Below are positions 1 to 6,646 of a DNA stretch of 24,782 nt, in pieces (position 1 is the first letter of the stretch; each line of letters starts with the position of its first letter). The stretch covers positions 1-24,782 of the forward strand of contig DPJL01000100.1 in NCBI GenBank assembly GCA_003543035.1, in the 5' to 3' direction. The notes beneath the pieces are model-generated. The model worked only from the letters and a program-made list of their open reading frames with translations. It was not told where the DNA came from and did no database searches. The translations under genes and the position numbers were made by a program. Origin of the DNA: Micromonosporaceae bacterium. GTDB taxonomy: Bacteria; Actinomycetota; Actinomycetes; Mycobacteriales; Micromonosporaceae.

Positions 1-1
1 T

Positions 2-894
2 ATGGCTGCTATGGCGGTCCCGTACCCAGGGAGCAAGAAGTTGATCGCACCGTGGCGGTTCTTTCCCGTCGAAGTAGCTCGCCTGCAACGGCTAAGCACC
101 TCGTTCCTGCGGGTGACCCTCGCCGGAGACGAACTGGACGTCTTCGCCGACAACGGTTTCGACCAGCGGATCAAAGTGATCCTGCCGCTGCCCGAGAACG
201 GGGTGGCGCACCTGCCGACCGGGCACGACTGGCATGCGCAATGGCGGGCACTGCCCGAACATCAGCGCAATCCCGTTCGCACATACACAGTAAGAGCCGC
301 ACGCCCGGCACTGTCCGAAGTGGACATCGATATGGTGCTGCACTCCGACGGGAACGGTCCCGCGGCCAGCTGGGCGGCCCAGGCACAGGTCGGCCATAAG
401 CTCGTCCTGCTCGGACCGGATGGTCGCCATGAAGGCACAAGGTTTTGCTCGCCGGCGACGAAACCGCTGTTCCGGCGATAGCGTCCATTTTGGAACGGAT
501 GCCCATCGGTCTCCAAGGTGAAGCCGTACTGGAGATGCCCCACGCCGATGATGTGCTGACTTTGCAGGCACCGCCCGGAATCAGGCTCGTCTGGCGGGAA
601 CGCAACGGAGCACCACACGGCAGCCTGCTCGAGCCGGCAGTAAAGGCCGCAGCCGCCCGGCTGCTGCCACCCCAAGCCGGCGAACCGGTCCAAGATGTCG
701 ATGTGGACAACCAAATCCTTTGGGAGGTACCGCAAGAGCCCGCCCCGGCCAGCGGCGTCTACGCCTGGCTGGCAGGCGAAGCCGGCGTCATCAGAACACT
801 CAGACGGCACCTGATCACCGAACAAGGATTGGACCGCCGCAACGTAGCCTTCATGGGCTACTGGCGCCTGGGCCGCGCCGACAACACCGACTGA
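2..894 (+). pseudogene. Siderophore-interacting protein (SIP family), frameshifted
   Basis: This resembles flavin-dependent siderophore-interacting proteins, cytosolic ferric-siderophore reductases that use FAD and NAD(P)H to release iron. The N-terminal FAD half is in the frame of 2-481: an FLRVTLAGDEL strand, DNGFDQRIK, and the flavin-binding RTYTVR at residues 93-98. The C-terminal half is in another frame from about 442 to 894: LLAGDETAVPAIASILE, YAWLAGEAGVIRTLRR and a final GYWRLG. The frames meet near 431-445, just after GPDGRHEG. Intact homologues have a longer linker here, so a small out-of-frame deletion fits best. The upstream frame stops at 479-481. An ATG lies at position 2, but the true start may be left of the window. 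A sequencing error cannot be excluded, though a short linker argues for a real deletion. The family call is firm. Confidence 0.8.
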
Positions 895-1154
895 CACACG
901 GGTTTTCGTTGGCGCCAGTTGCGGCAATGAGGTGGCCCTATTGCTCCATAGCGTTCTGGTTATGACGATTCTTGTGACGGAGCAACCGTTTGAGACTTTC
1001 TCGGCGGATGTCAGTGCCTCCTTCCCACCTGTCAGTGGCCGTCGCTGCAGACAGCCGACGCAAGCCCTGCCGATGCGGCGGTTGACCAACCAGGCGGTCG
1101 TGAAGTTAGATCGGCTGTAGGTGTTCCTTTGCGCGACAGTGCAGGGGTTCCGGA

Positions 1155-1180
1155 GGGTCGGGATCTGTTGGTCCCGGCCC
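1155..1180 (+). terminator. Hairpin, possible terminator
   Basis: GGGTCGGGAT (1155-1164) pairs with GTCCCGGCCC (1171-1180) over 10 positions, two of them G-U, around the 6-base loop CTGTTG. A weak pyrimidine stretch follows. It could end transcription coming from the broken SIP gene, although it lies about 260 bases after that gene's stop. Confidence 0.4.
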
Positions 1181-1188
1181 TTCACCGT

Positions 1189-1204
1189 CTCGCCGGCCGG
1201 CGAG
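1189..1204. repeat. Perfect 16-bp palindrome
   Basis: CTCGCCGGCCGGCGAG is its own reverse complement with no spacer. It follows the hairpin at 1155-1180 by eight bases and sits just before the coding-like fragment starting near 1209. It may be an operator or simply GC-rich chance. Confidence 0.45.
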
Positions 1205-1208
1205 GATC

Positions 1209-1445
1209 AGTGAGCTCACTGAGGTGCAGAAGGCCACCTTGTACCCGTATGGCTCTGACTGGCTGATGCGGAGCATTGTCGATGAGACGCCGTTGACCGA
1301 GGTGGACCGGGCCGAGATGGTGCGGGGGCTGCGTGCCTGTTATGAGGCGGCGGGCCAGCCATGGCATGGCAACGTCATCTGGGTGCCCTCACCGGAGAGG
1401 GCATCGCAGCGGGCTGCCGTTTTCACCGCGGCGAAAGGCCGGTGA
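1209..1445 (+). pseudogene. DUF6745-like fragment
   Basis: The open frame gives about 78 residues. The first likely start is a GTG at 1224, but the frame is already protein-like from SELTEVQKATLYPYGSDWL. The middle part, MVRGLRACYEAAGQPWH followed by VIWVPSPERA, resembles the N-terminal region of the large actinobacterial DUF6745 proteins, where a helix ending in YxxAG-P is followed by a W-x-x-SP motif. That family is usually several hundred residues long, so this would be a remnant ended by the TGA at 1443-1445. There is no good ribosome binding site before 1224. The assignment rests on motif memory alone. It could instead be a short gene of unknown function. Confidence 0.35.
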
Positions 1446-1461
1446 GCTGAGCTAGTGCCTG

Positions 1462-1570
1462 ATGGACCAGGAGCAGATTCGGACCTTGATCGGGCAGTGG
1501 GCCGCGGTCATCGCCGAGTTTGACCAGGGCATCATCACAGCTGACCCAGCGGCCTACGCCGCCGCTGGGT
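1462..1570 (+). pseudogene. Coding-like fragment of unknown function
   Basis: From the ATG at 1462 the frame encodes about 36 residues (MDQEQIRTLIGQWAAVIAEF, then DQGIITADPAAYAAAG) with strong actinobacterial codon bias. After about 1570 the bias collapses, although the frame stays open to 1833. This looks like the start of a gene whose 3' part has been replaced. It lies 16 bases after the previous fragment, so both may come from one decayed locus. I do not recognise the product. Confidence 0.3.
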
Positions 1571-1675
1571 GTTCTTTAAGTCCCATTTCGATCGTCCGAG
1601 GTCTTGCAGGTGTGACGTTGTCGTCGGCCATATCGCTGTGCTGGCGGGGAGCAAAAAGTCGAAGGAGCCACCGTC

Positions 1676-1948
1676 ATGTCACCCGATCCTCGCAACCTGG
1701 TTGCTGCCACTGTCGCCGCCCTGGAGCAGATGCCCGCCGCCGAACGCGCGATCTCTGCGGCTGCCCTAATCGCTGCGGTGCAGGGAGACGGCGATCGGCG
1801 TATTGCCCGCATCCGTTGGGCGGCCATTGCTGAAATGTATGACGGTGGCCTGAGCATCGAGGACATCGCTGCTGAGCTCACGACGGGCCCAGGAGCGGTG
1901 GATCTGGCCTTGCAGTCGCACCGTCGGTATGGTTCTGTGCCGGTATAG
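1676..1948 (+). CDS. Small helix-turn-helix-type hypothetical protein
   Basis: This is a 90-residue protein starting at ATG 1676, with a good ribosome binding site (AAGGAG, about 8 bases upstream). The N-terminal half is alanine-rich and helical (VAATVAALEQMP, AAERAISAAALIAAV). The C-terminal half, RIARIRWAAIAEMYDGGLSI followed by EDIAAELTTGPGAV at about residues 43-76, has the spacing of a sigma-region-4 or resolvase-type helix-turn-helix: helix, GG-hydrophobic turn, then a recognition helix. Small proteins of this layout are common in actinobacterial accessory regions. A DNA-binding role is inferred; partner and target are unknown. It stands alone between decayed fragments. Confidence 0.55.
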   Translation: MSPDPRNLVAATVAALEQMPAAERAISAAALIAAVQGDGDRRIARIRWAAIAEMYDGGLSIEDIAAELTTGPGAVDLALQSHRRYGSVPV

Positions 1949-2466
1949 CCGTAATGCCCCACTGATCGAGCTCCGAACCAAGCCGCCAGGCGTCTGCTGG
2001 TATGGGCGTTAGCGTACGATCAGCTCGCCTCGTGACCGTCCACATCGGTCGGCTGAACGGTGAAACCGAGCGCTATCCGGTCGCTAATTGCCTGGGAGGT
2101 GCCGGATGCAGGTCGCACTCCCCACCACTAACTATCGACCGTAGTCAATACGGGTTCGGGACAGTCGCAGATTGCGGGCGACACCTGCAGTGGCCGACAG
2201 CTATCGATCACGACACCTGGACAACCGTGTCGTTCCCACACCGGCTCGTCTCGGTCGGTTGCCGCGATGGCGTACCGCGCCCACATCGACAAGCGGATTG
2301 CCTTGGTGGCCAGGCCTTTCAGCCTCTGGGTGCCGGTGTCGTGGTCGATTGAATCCGAAGTGATCTGTGCAATGCCGGTACCCCCCGTCGGCCCTTGAGA
2401 GTCTCCGCCGGCGGCGCTTTGCTCAAGTTGCCGCGCTCAGGCCAGGCTGCACAGTTGTGTGGTCAT
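1949..2466. other. Gene-poor stretch with one anonymous open frame
   Basis: No recognisable gene lies here. Plus-strand frames such as 2002-2352 have poor codon bias and no ribosome binding site. The one protein-like signal is on the minus strand and is listed separately (2128-2436). CCGCCGGCGG near 2405 is a 10-bp palindrome downstream of the S1 protease, without a clear terminator shape. Confidence 0.5.
2128..2436 (-). other. Open minus-strand frame with coding-like composition
   Basis: The frame is open for 103 codons, between a TGA read at 2439-2437 and a TAG at 2130-2128. It contains a protein-like stretch (LKGLATKAIRLSMWARYAIA, then ATDRDEPVWERHGCPGVVID) with GC-rich third positions over about 45 codons. 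The only ATG is deep inside it and no ribosome binding site is visible. It may be the remnant of a lost gene. I do not recognise the family. Confidence 0.25.
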
Positions 2467-3528
2467 TTAGTCTGACAGTTCCCGGCCGTCTGAGTTTCTG
2501 ACCACGACGCGTACCTCGAAGGTCTTCTCACCCGTGCCGGAGCAGTCCTTGCCCAGAACCCGGTTGAAGGTCTCCTGCAGGCCGGTGATGGTCGCCCACG
2601 ACGAGCAGGATGTGCCGGACCAGTCGTCGCAGAACCTTTCCGACCAGGTGAACGTCGGAGCGACGAAGTCGGAGTGAACGGCCGTGTAGGTGTATTTGGC
2701 CTTGGCCGGTATGTAGCCTGGGCCGGTCATATACAGCGACAACGCGTCCGACAGCGATCCTGCCGCGGCGAGGATGTCCGAGGAGAAGGTGCTCACCTCG
2801 GTGTACACGCCCGGAAAGTTCGGCCGGGCGCAGCCGTTGCCCCAGCTGACTATGCCGACCTGAATCCACTGGCCGTACACATCGCGGCGAAACATGGGCC
2901 CGCCGGAGTCACCTTGACAGGTGTCCACCCCGCCTTGGGTGTAGCCAGCGCAGATCATGTCACTTCCGATCAGCCCCGGGTACGACTGCCTGCATGTCGC
3001 ATCATCGACGAAAGGCACATCCGCCTTGCGCAGATAGCGTTGTTGGCCGCCGCCTTCGGCCGTGGCGCCCCAGCCGGCAACGGTGAAGGTGCCGCTGTTG
3101 TAGTAGCCGTTGCGGGCGATGTTGAGCGTGGGCAGGCTCACCGAGGCAGACAGTTTGATCAACGCCCAGTCCTTGCCGCTTTGGGCACTGGTGAACCCGG
3201 GCGCACGATGCACGAACACGGATTGGCGGATGATCCGATTCGGGTCTTGCAGGTCCACGACGCCGAGCGTGGCCGTGATGTTCGTCGTCGGCCCGGTCGC
3301 CCCCACGCAATGCGCCGCGGTCAGCACGATCTTCGAGGTCAATAACGCGCCGCCGCAACCCATCGACAGCCGCACCATCCACGGGAACTCTCCCTTTGCC
3401 GCCAGCGTGCCTCCGACGACCTGCGTGCCGGGATCGGCTGCCGCTGCGGGCATCGCCGTCACCATCAGGGTCAATCCCGTGATCGCTGTCGCGGCGACTC
3501 GCCTCATCATGTGCCAACGACGATTCAT
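2467..3528 (-). CDS. Secreted trypsin-like serine protease (S1 family)
   Basis: This 353-residue exported chymotrypsin-fold endopeptidase has a signal peptide at about residues 1-31 (RR, a hydrophobic core, then AAAA). The mature enzyme would begin at VVGG (37-40), the usual activation site. The triad is His73 (LTAAHC), Asp120 (KDWALIKL) and Ser208 (GDSGGP). Asp202, six residues before the serine, sits at the bottom of the S1 pocket and predicts cleavage after Arg/Lys. SWGNGCARPNFPGVY carries the substrate-binding glycines. After the catalytic domain (about 37-255) there is an extra domain of roughly 95 residues with three cysteines (300, 308 and 329), which simple bacterial trypsins lack. 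The start may be ATG codon 1, 7 or 8; no site has a good ribosome binding sequence. The gene stands alone. Confidence 0.93.
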   Translation of the reverse strand: MNRRWHMMRRVAATAITGLTLMVTAMPAAAADPGTQVVGGTLAAKGEFPWMVRLSMGCGGALLTSKIVLTAAHCVGATGPTTNITATLGVVDLQDPNRIIRQSVFVHRAPGFTSAQSGKDWALIKLSASVSLPTLNIARNGYYNSGTFTVAGWGATAEGGGQQRYLRKADVPFVDDATCRQSYPGLIGSDMICAGYTQGGVDTCQGDSGGPMFRRDVYGQWIQVGIVSWGNGCARPNFPGVYTEVSTFSSDILAAAGSLSDALSLYMTGPGYIPAKAKYTYTAVHSDFVAPTFTWSERFCDDWSGTSCSSWATITGLQETFNRVLGKDCSGTGEKTFEVRVVVRNSDGRELSD

Positions 3529-3550
3529 GGCATGACGCTAGAGTGCTGCC

Positions 3551-3556
3551 CTTATA
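3551..3556 (-). promoter_or_regulatory. Possible -10 element of the S1 protease gene
   Basis: On the minus strand TATAAG, directly preceded by TG, lies about 22 bases before the ATG at 3528, in an unusually AT-rich patch (3541-3590). No clear -35 box is seen at 17 bases, so the leader would be very short. This is a weak prediction. Confidence 0.3.
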
Positions 3557-3790
3557 CATTTCAATCAGTCGATCATTTCTTTTCCTTGGCCGGCCGACCA
3601 ACCTCAGACCGTGGGCTGCACACACTCGTGGTGCCGCATCGGCATATTCAGCGCGCGTGTATACGGGCGCGATGCGGTCACCTGGCCATCTGGGCTGGTA
3701 CCCGAATTGCTTGCGGAATTGGCCGGTCAGTGGATCTGGCGGAAGAACACGTCACGTCCCAGGTGCTCCTATGTGGAACCGACCGGCTAG

Positions 3791-3907
3791 TGTGCCTTCG
3801 CCACCCTCAAGACCTGGCGGATCCTGCACAAGCTTTGCTGCTGCCCACACCGAGTCGGGCCGATCGCCCAAGCGATCCTCAGCCTCCAACACTTACCCTC
3901 GTCTTGA
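3791..3907 (+). mobile_element. 3' remnant of an IS5-like DDE transposase gene
   Basis: The frame encodes CAFATLKTWRILHKLCCCPH, then RVGPIAQAILSLQHLPSS and a TGA stop at 3905-3907. This is the characteristic C-terminus of IS5-superfamily (DDE_Tnp_4-like) transposases, in which a Glu-bearing helix AFAxLKxWRxLxxLRCCP is followed by a short helix ending the protein. An in-frame TAG at 3788-3790 interrupts the frame just before, and no upstream DDE motifs are visible. Only the last 40 or so codons of an insertion sequence therefore survive. No terminal inverted repeat pair was found. Confidence 0.7.
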
Positions 3908-3995
3908 TCACGGAGTCGCCAGTTTGGAAAGGCTCTGTGCAGTCGCTCGGACCCTCTGATGGCTCAGCCGAACCCCGAATTGGGTACCCGTCCTG

Positions 3996-4027
3996 GCCTG
4001 GCAGCCTGCGGAGTCAGGCTGCCAGGC
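3996..4027 (-). terminator. Perfect 13-bp hairpin, likely terminator
   Basis: GCCTGGCAGCCTG (3996-4008) and CAGGCTGCCAGGC (4015-4027) are exact inverted repeats around a 6-base loop. The hairpin lies about 65 bases past the stop of the minus-strand gene at 4092-4538. It lacks a U-tract on either strand, which is common for actinobacterial terminators. It could also belong to the IS remnant. Confidence 0.6.
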
Positions 4028-4091
4028 TTGAGCTATTGGGTGAGCCACGCCCCGACAGCCTCGCCGGTCCGCTGGAGCCGTGCTGATGCGG

Positions 4092-4538
4092 CTACTTCTG
4101 GCACAGGGTCGCCCCGCCGGAGTGGTTCGCCACCTCCACGTCCCTTGCCAGTACCTGGTTGACCGCTTCGCCGTTCGCCGGGTTCTGGCCAGTGATGGAC
4201 GCGGATATGCTGCCGCCGAACGATCCGGTGGTCAAACTGATCCCGGCTCCGGGCCGGCCCTCGCACTTCTCGGGCGACAGGATGGGGGCGAAGGTGGGGC
4301 CTGATCCTTGCGCCGAGCCGCCGAGGGTGATGGTGAGGGTTCCGCCGGTGAGGCCGGCAACTGTCGCGCAGCGCTGCGAGCCATCCACTTCGAGGCACAC
4401 TTCGGCGCCGGAGACGGCCGGCACCGTCGCCGTGTAGCTGACACTGTCTGCGTGGGCATTCGGAGCGCTCGCGATGAGCAACCCGAATGCGCCGGCGAAG
4501 GCGGTGGCGGACAGTCGGATTGATCGGTTGAGGTTCAT
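4092..4538 (-). CDS. Small secreted protein of unknown function
   Basis: This 148-residue exported protein starts at ATG 4538, fixed by a near-perfect ribosome binding site (AGGAGG, 5 bases upstream). The same frame stays open to 4700, but that extension has no such site. The signal peptide is residues 1-30: MNLNRSIRLS, a hydrophobic stretch, then APNAHA before DSVSY. The mature part (about 118 residues) is rich in Gly, Ser and Thr, with beta-strand-like repeats (SYTATVPAV, TLTITLGGS, GGSISASITG). It has four cysteines, two of them close together (EVCLEVDGSQRCATV), one in EKCEGR and one near the C-terminus (TLCQK), so two disulfides are possible. No catalytic motif is seen and I do not recognise the family. 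It sits between two secreted hydrolases. The gene is convincing; its role is unknown. Confidence 0.75.
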   Translation of the reverse strand: MNLNRSIRLSATAFAGAFGLLIASAPNAHADSVSYTATVPAVSGAEVCLEVDGSQRCATVAGLTGGTLTITLGGSAQGSGPTFAPILSPEKCEGRPGAGISLTTGSFGGSISASITGQNPANGEAVNQVLARDVEVANHSGGATLCQK

Positions 4539-4640
4539 TTGACCTCCTCTGGTGGGGTGTGAACTGCCGCCTGATGTATCTACATGGATCACTTTTTCGT
4601 TACACACCGCAGGTGGCCCCTTACGGATCGAGTCCGCGAT

Positions 4641-4717
4641 GGGCTCGGCGGGGGCTAGTGACGGGCCAGAATCAAACGGCAACGGCCAACACTGCGCCAA
4701 TGGCTGCCGCCGAGCCC
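4641..4717 (-). terminator. Long-loop inverted repeat after the S15 hydrolase gene
   Basis: GGGCTCGGCGG (4641-4651) and CCGCCGAGCCC (4707-4717) are exact 11-bp inverted repeats with a 55-base loop, just beyond the minus-strand stop at 4723. It may act as a terminator or a stabilising 3' structure. The long loop makes this uncertain. Confidence 0.35.
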
Positions 4718-4722
4718 CTGGT

Positions 4723-6492
4723 TCAGGCTAGGAATCGGGCGGGAGCGCCGACGATCGGCAGGCGCAGGATGGCCGGGTTGACCGGGCTGGTGCGGATGGT
4801 GACGGGCAGGACGGATTGGTTGCCGGCGTAGGCAGCGTCGGATGCGGCGAGCACGAGTCTGATCCGGTGTCCGGCCGGCCAGCGTTGCGTGATGCCGGGG
4901 AGTTCAATGTGGACAGAGCGGGTCACGTCGGTGACGCGGACCGGGGAGATCAGCCGATGCCACAACGTGGTGGTGCCGTCCGGGGCGACGTCGTAAAGCT
5001 TGGCGAACAGGACCAGCTGGCCGGCCGGGCCAGTGCCTTGAGTCAGGATCGCGGCCGGGGAGTCCAGGCGGATGTCCAATGTGGGCACACCGACGGTGAT
5101 CAGGTCTCTGGCGAGTGGCGGGCTGGTCCAGGCCGCGAAGGTCCCCGGGGCGTCGAACGGCACCGCCAGCGGGTCCGGGACCAGGCTGCCTTGTACGGCG
5201 GAGGTCTCCGAATAACTGGTGGGCACGCCGCCTGGCGCGTTGACATAAGACTGGCTGCCTGCGCGCACGGCGGCGTTCGAGGCGACCAGGTCTTCGTCGC
5301 CGGACAGATACAGTGGCTGCGCCCGCCCCACCGGGTACGCATCCTCGGCAGCGTATGCGGGCTGGGCGTCGCCTGAGTAGCTGACCCAATCGCGGAAGTA
5401 GGCGAACCCCGGGCCTGTGTCGACGGGCAGGTCCTTCAAATGGTGGTCGAACCACGCGAGAAAGCGGCGGCCGAGGTAGCTCGTGTGGAGCCCGTCGGGT
5501 GACATGTCCAACTCGCCAGGAGCGGGGGTGCCCCGGCTGTGCCCCCAGGATTGCCAGATCATCGCCACCGGCACACCACGCTCGGCGAGCCCTCGATATG
5601 TCGCTGCGGCCTCCTGGAGGTTGAACAGCGTGTCCGCCTGCCCTTGCACGAGCAGGGTCGGCGCGGCAATACGTGTGATGTACGAGGCGACCGAGGCGCG
5701 CCGGGCCAACGCCACTGTTTCCGGGGTGGGGTATCCGAGGACGTCGAGCTGGGCCTTGGCGGCGCAGGCCTCGTCGGTGAAGTTGGGGCAACCGACGAGA
5801 CGGTTCGGGTCGTACTGAGCGCCGGTCACGCCGTCCATGACGCCTCGCGCGAAGAACAGCGAGGTCCACTCCTTCTTATGCACTCCCGGCGTGCCAGGCG
5901 TGTTGTTGGGGGCGAGCGAGTACGCCAGGTCGTGCCAGGTGATGATCGGAATCAACGCATCAATGCGCGGATCGATACCCGCCACGGCGAACTGGACCTG
6001 GCCGCCATACGACCCACCTATCATCCCAACTCGCGGGTCGCCGGACGAGTCTAGCCGCACCTGGTCAAGCCGCGTGCCATCAATGGCGGACCGGGTACCC
6101 GCCAAAAAATCGACCAATTGCCGGGCAGCCTTGCCGTCCCAGTCCGGATCGTCCAATGTGATCTTGCAGCCACTTCCACCGAACCCTAGGCCTGAATAGG
6201 ACAGCACGATGTAGCCCTGCGCCACGAAGGCCCGGCCGATGGCTCGCTGGCTGCTGTCGTCTTTCGCCCCGGCGAACCCGTGGGTGGTGAGAATCGCCGG
6301 GGCGGGCGTGCCCGCAGCCGGCAGATAAAGGTCGGCCGCCACGTCACATCGGGTGTTGTCGTCCGGCCCGACCATCGTTTCGATGTGCAGGGTCGTCACG
6401 GTGTACCCGTCGGCATCGGTGGCGGCATGGGCTGGCGCGATCGTGCCGAGCAGGGCCGCAACGGCCGCGAGTGCTGCATACCGGGTTCTCAT
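4723..6492 (-). CDS. Secreted S15/CocE-type alpha/beta hydrolase (X-Pro dipeptidyl-peptidase-like)
   Basis: This is an exported serine hydrolase of 589 residues from ATG 6492, or 591 from GTG 6498. Residues below count from the GTG. The signal peptide is about 1-26 (MRTRYAALAAVAALLG, ending APAHA). An alpha/beta-hydrolase core follows: TTHGFAG (71-77) contributes the oxyanion hole, Ser163 lies in GGSYGG, Asp289 in GQADTLF and His320 in WGHS. The C-terminal third (about 430-591) is a jelly-roll domain of the X-Pro dipeptidyl-peptidase C type (LDIRLDSPA, LWHRLISPVR, RIRLVLAASD). Relatives include X-Pro peptidases, cocaine esterase and S15 tripeptidyl-type peptidases, so the substrate is not fixed by sequence. 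A peptide is likely, given the neighbouring proteases. It is divergent from the subtilisin gene across about 150 bases. Neither start has a clear ribosome binding site. Confidence 0.88.
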   Translation of the reverse strand: MRTRYAALAAVAALLGTIAPAHAATDADGYTVTTLHIETMVGPDDNTRCDVAADLYLPAAGTPAPAILTTHGFAGAKDDSSQRAIGRAFVAQGYIVLSYSGLGFGGSGCKITLDDPDWDGKAARQLVDFLAGTRSAIDGTRLDQVRLDSSGDPRVGMIGGSYGGQVQFAVAGIDPRIDALIPIITWHDLAYSLAPNNTPGTPGVHKKEWTSLFFARGVMDGVTGAQYDPNRLVGCPNFTDEACAAKAQLDVLGYPTPETVALARRASVASYITRIAAPTLLVQGQADTLFNLQEAAATYRGLAERGVPVAMIWQSWGHSRGTPAPGELDMSPDGLHTSYLGRRFLAWFDHHLKDLPVDTGPGFAYFRDWVSYSGDAQPAYAAEDAYPVGRAQPLYLSGDEDLVASNAAVRAGSQSYVNAPGGVPTSYSETSAVQGSLVPDPLAVPFDAPGTFAAWTSPPLARDLITVGVPTLDIRLDSPAAILTQGTGPAGQLVLFAKLYDVAPDGTTTLWHRLISPVRVTDVTRSVHIELPGITQRWPAGHRIRLVLAASDAAYAGNQSVLPVTIRTSPVNPAILRLPIVGAPARFLA

Positions 6493-6646
6493 GGCCACAC
6501 GTGGGTATCGTCAGCGGACTTTCAAACGTAACGGCCGGCAGCCTGGACAGCCTCATTCAAGCGGCTCTGTAACGTCTCGCCCGCCGCACCGATACACATC
6601 GCAGCGAGTGCCTGATCGGTTTCCACCTCTACGAAAGGGGTCCCGC

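Larger units (their letters stand above)
895..1208. other. Non-coding stretch after the broken SIP gene
   Basis: I see no convincing gene here. Short open frames exist on both strands, but none has a ribosome binding site or a recognisable product. The right-hand end carries two strong inverted repeats, listed separately (1155-1180 and 1189-1204). Confidence 0.5.
3529..4091. other. Intergenic stretch with an IS remnant
   Basis: This stretch has no intact gene. It holds the AT-rich upstream region of the S1 protease, the 3' end of a transposase gene (3791-3907) and a strong hairpin (3996-4027). Longer plus-strand frames such as 3511-4086 have arginine/proline-rich translations without domains and run across those elements. 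Confidence 0.5.

Noticed and set aside
262..1185. Minus-strand open frame of 307 codons over the broken SIP gene
   Set aside because: Composition is that of an antisense shadow; the plus strand carries recognisable SIP sequence.
3511..4086. Plus-strand open frames in the gap before the small secreted protein gene
   Set aside because: They have no ribosome binding site or domain, and overlap the IS remnant in a different frame and the terminator hairpin.
4539..4700. N-terminal extension of the small secreted protein
   Set aside because: A near-perfect ribosome binding site and signal peptide place the start at 4538.
6353..6646. N-terminal extension of the subtilisin frame
   Set aside because: The signal peptide and ribosome binding site fix the start at 6647; the extension overlaps the divergent S15 gene.
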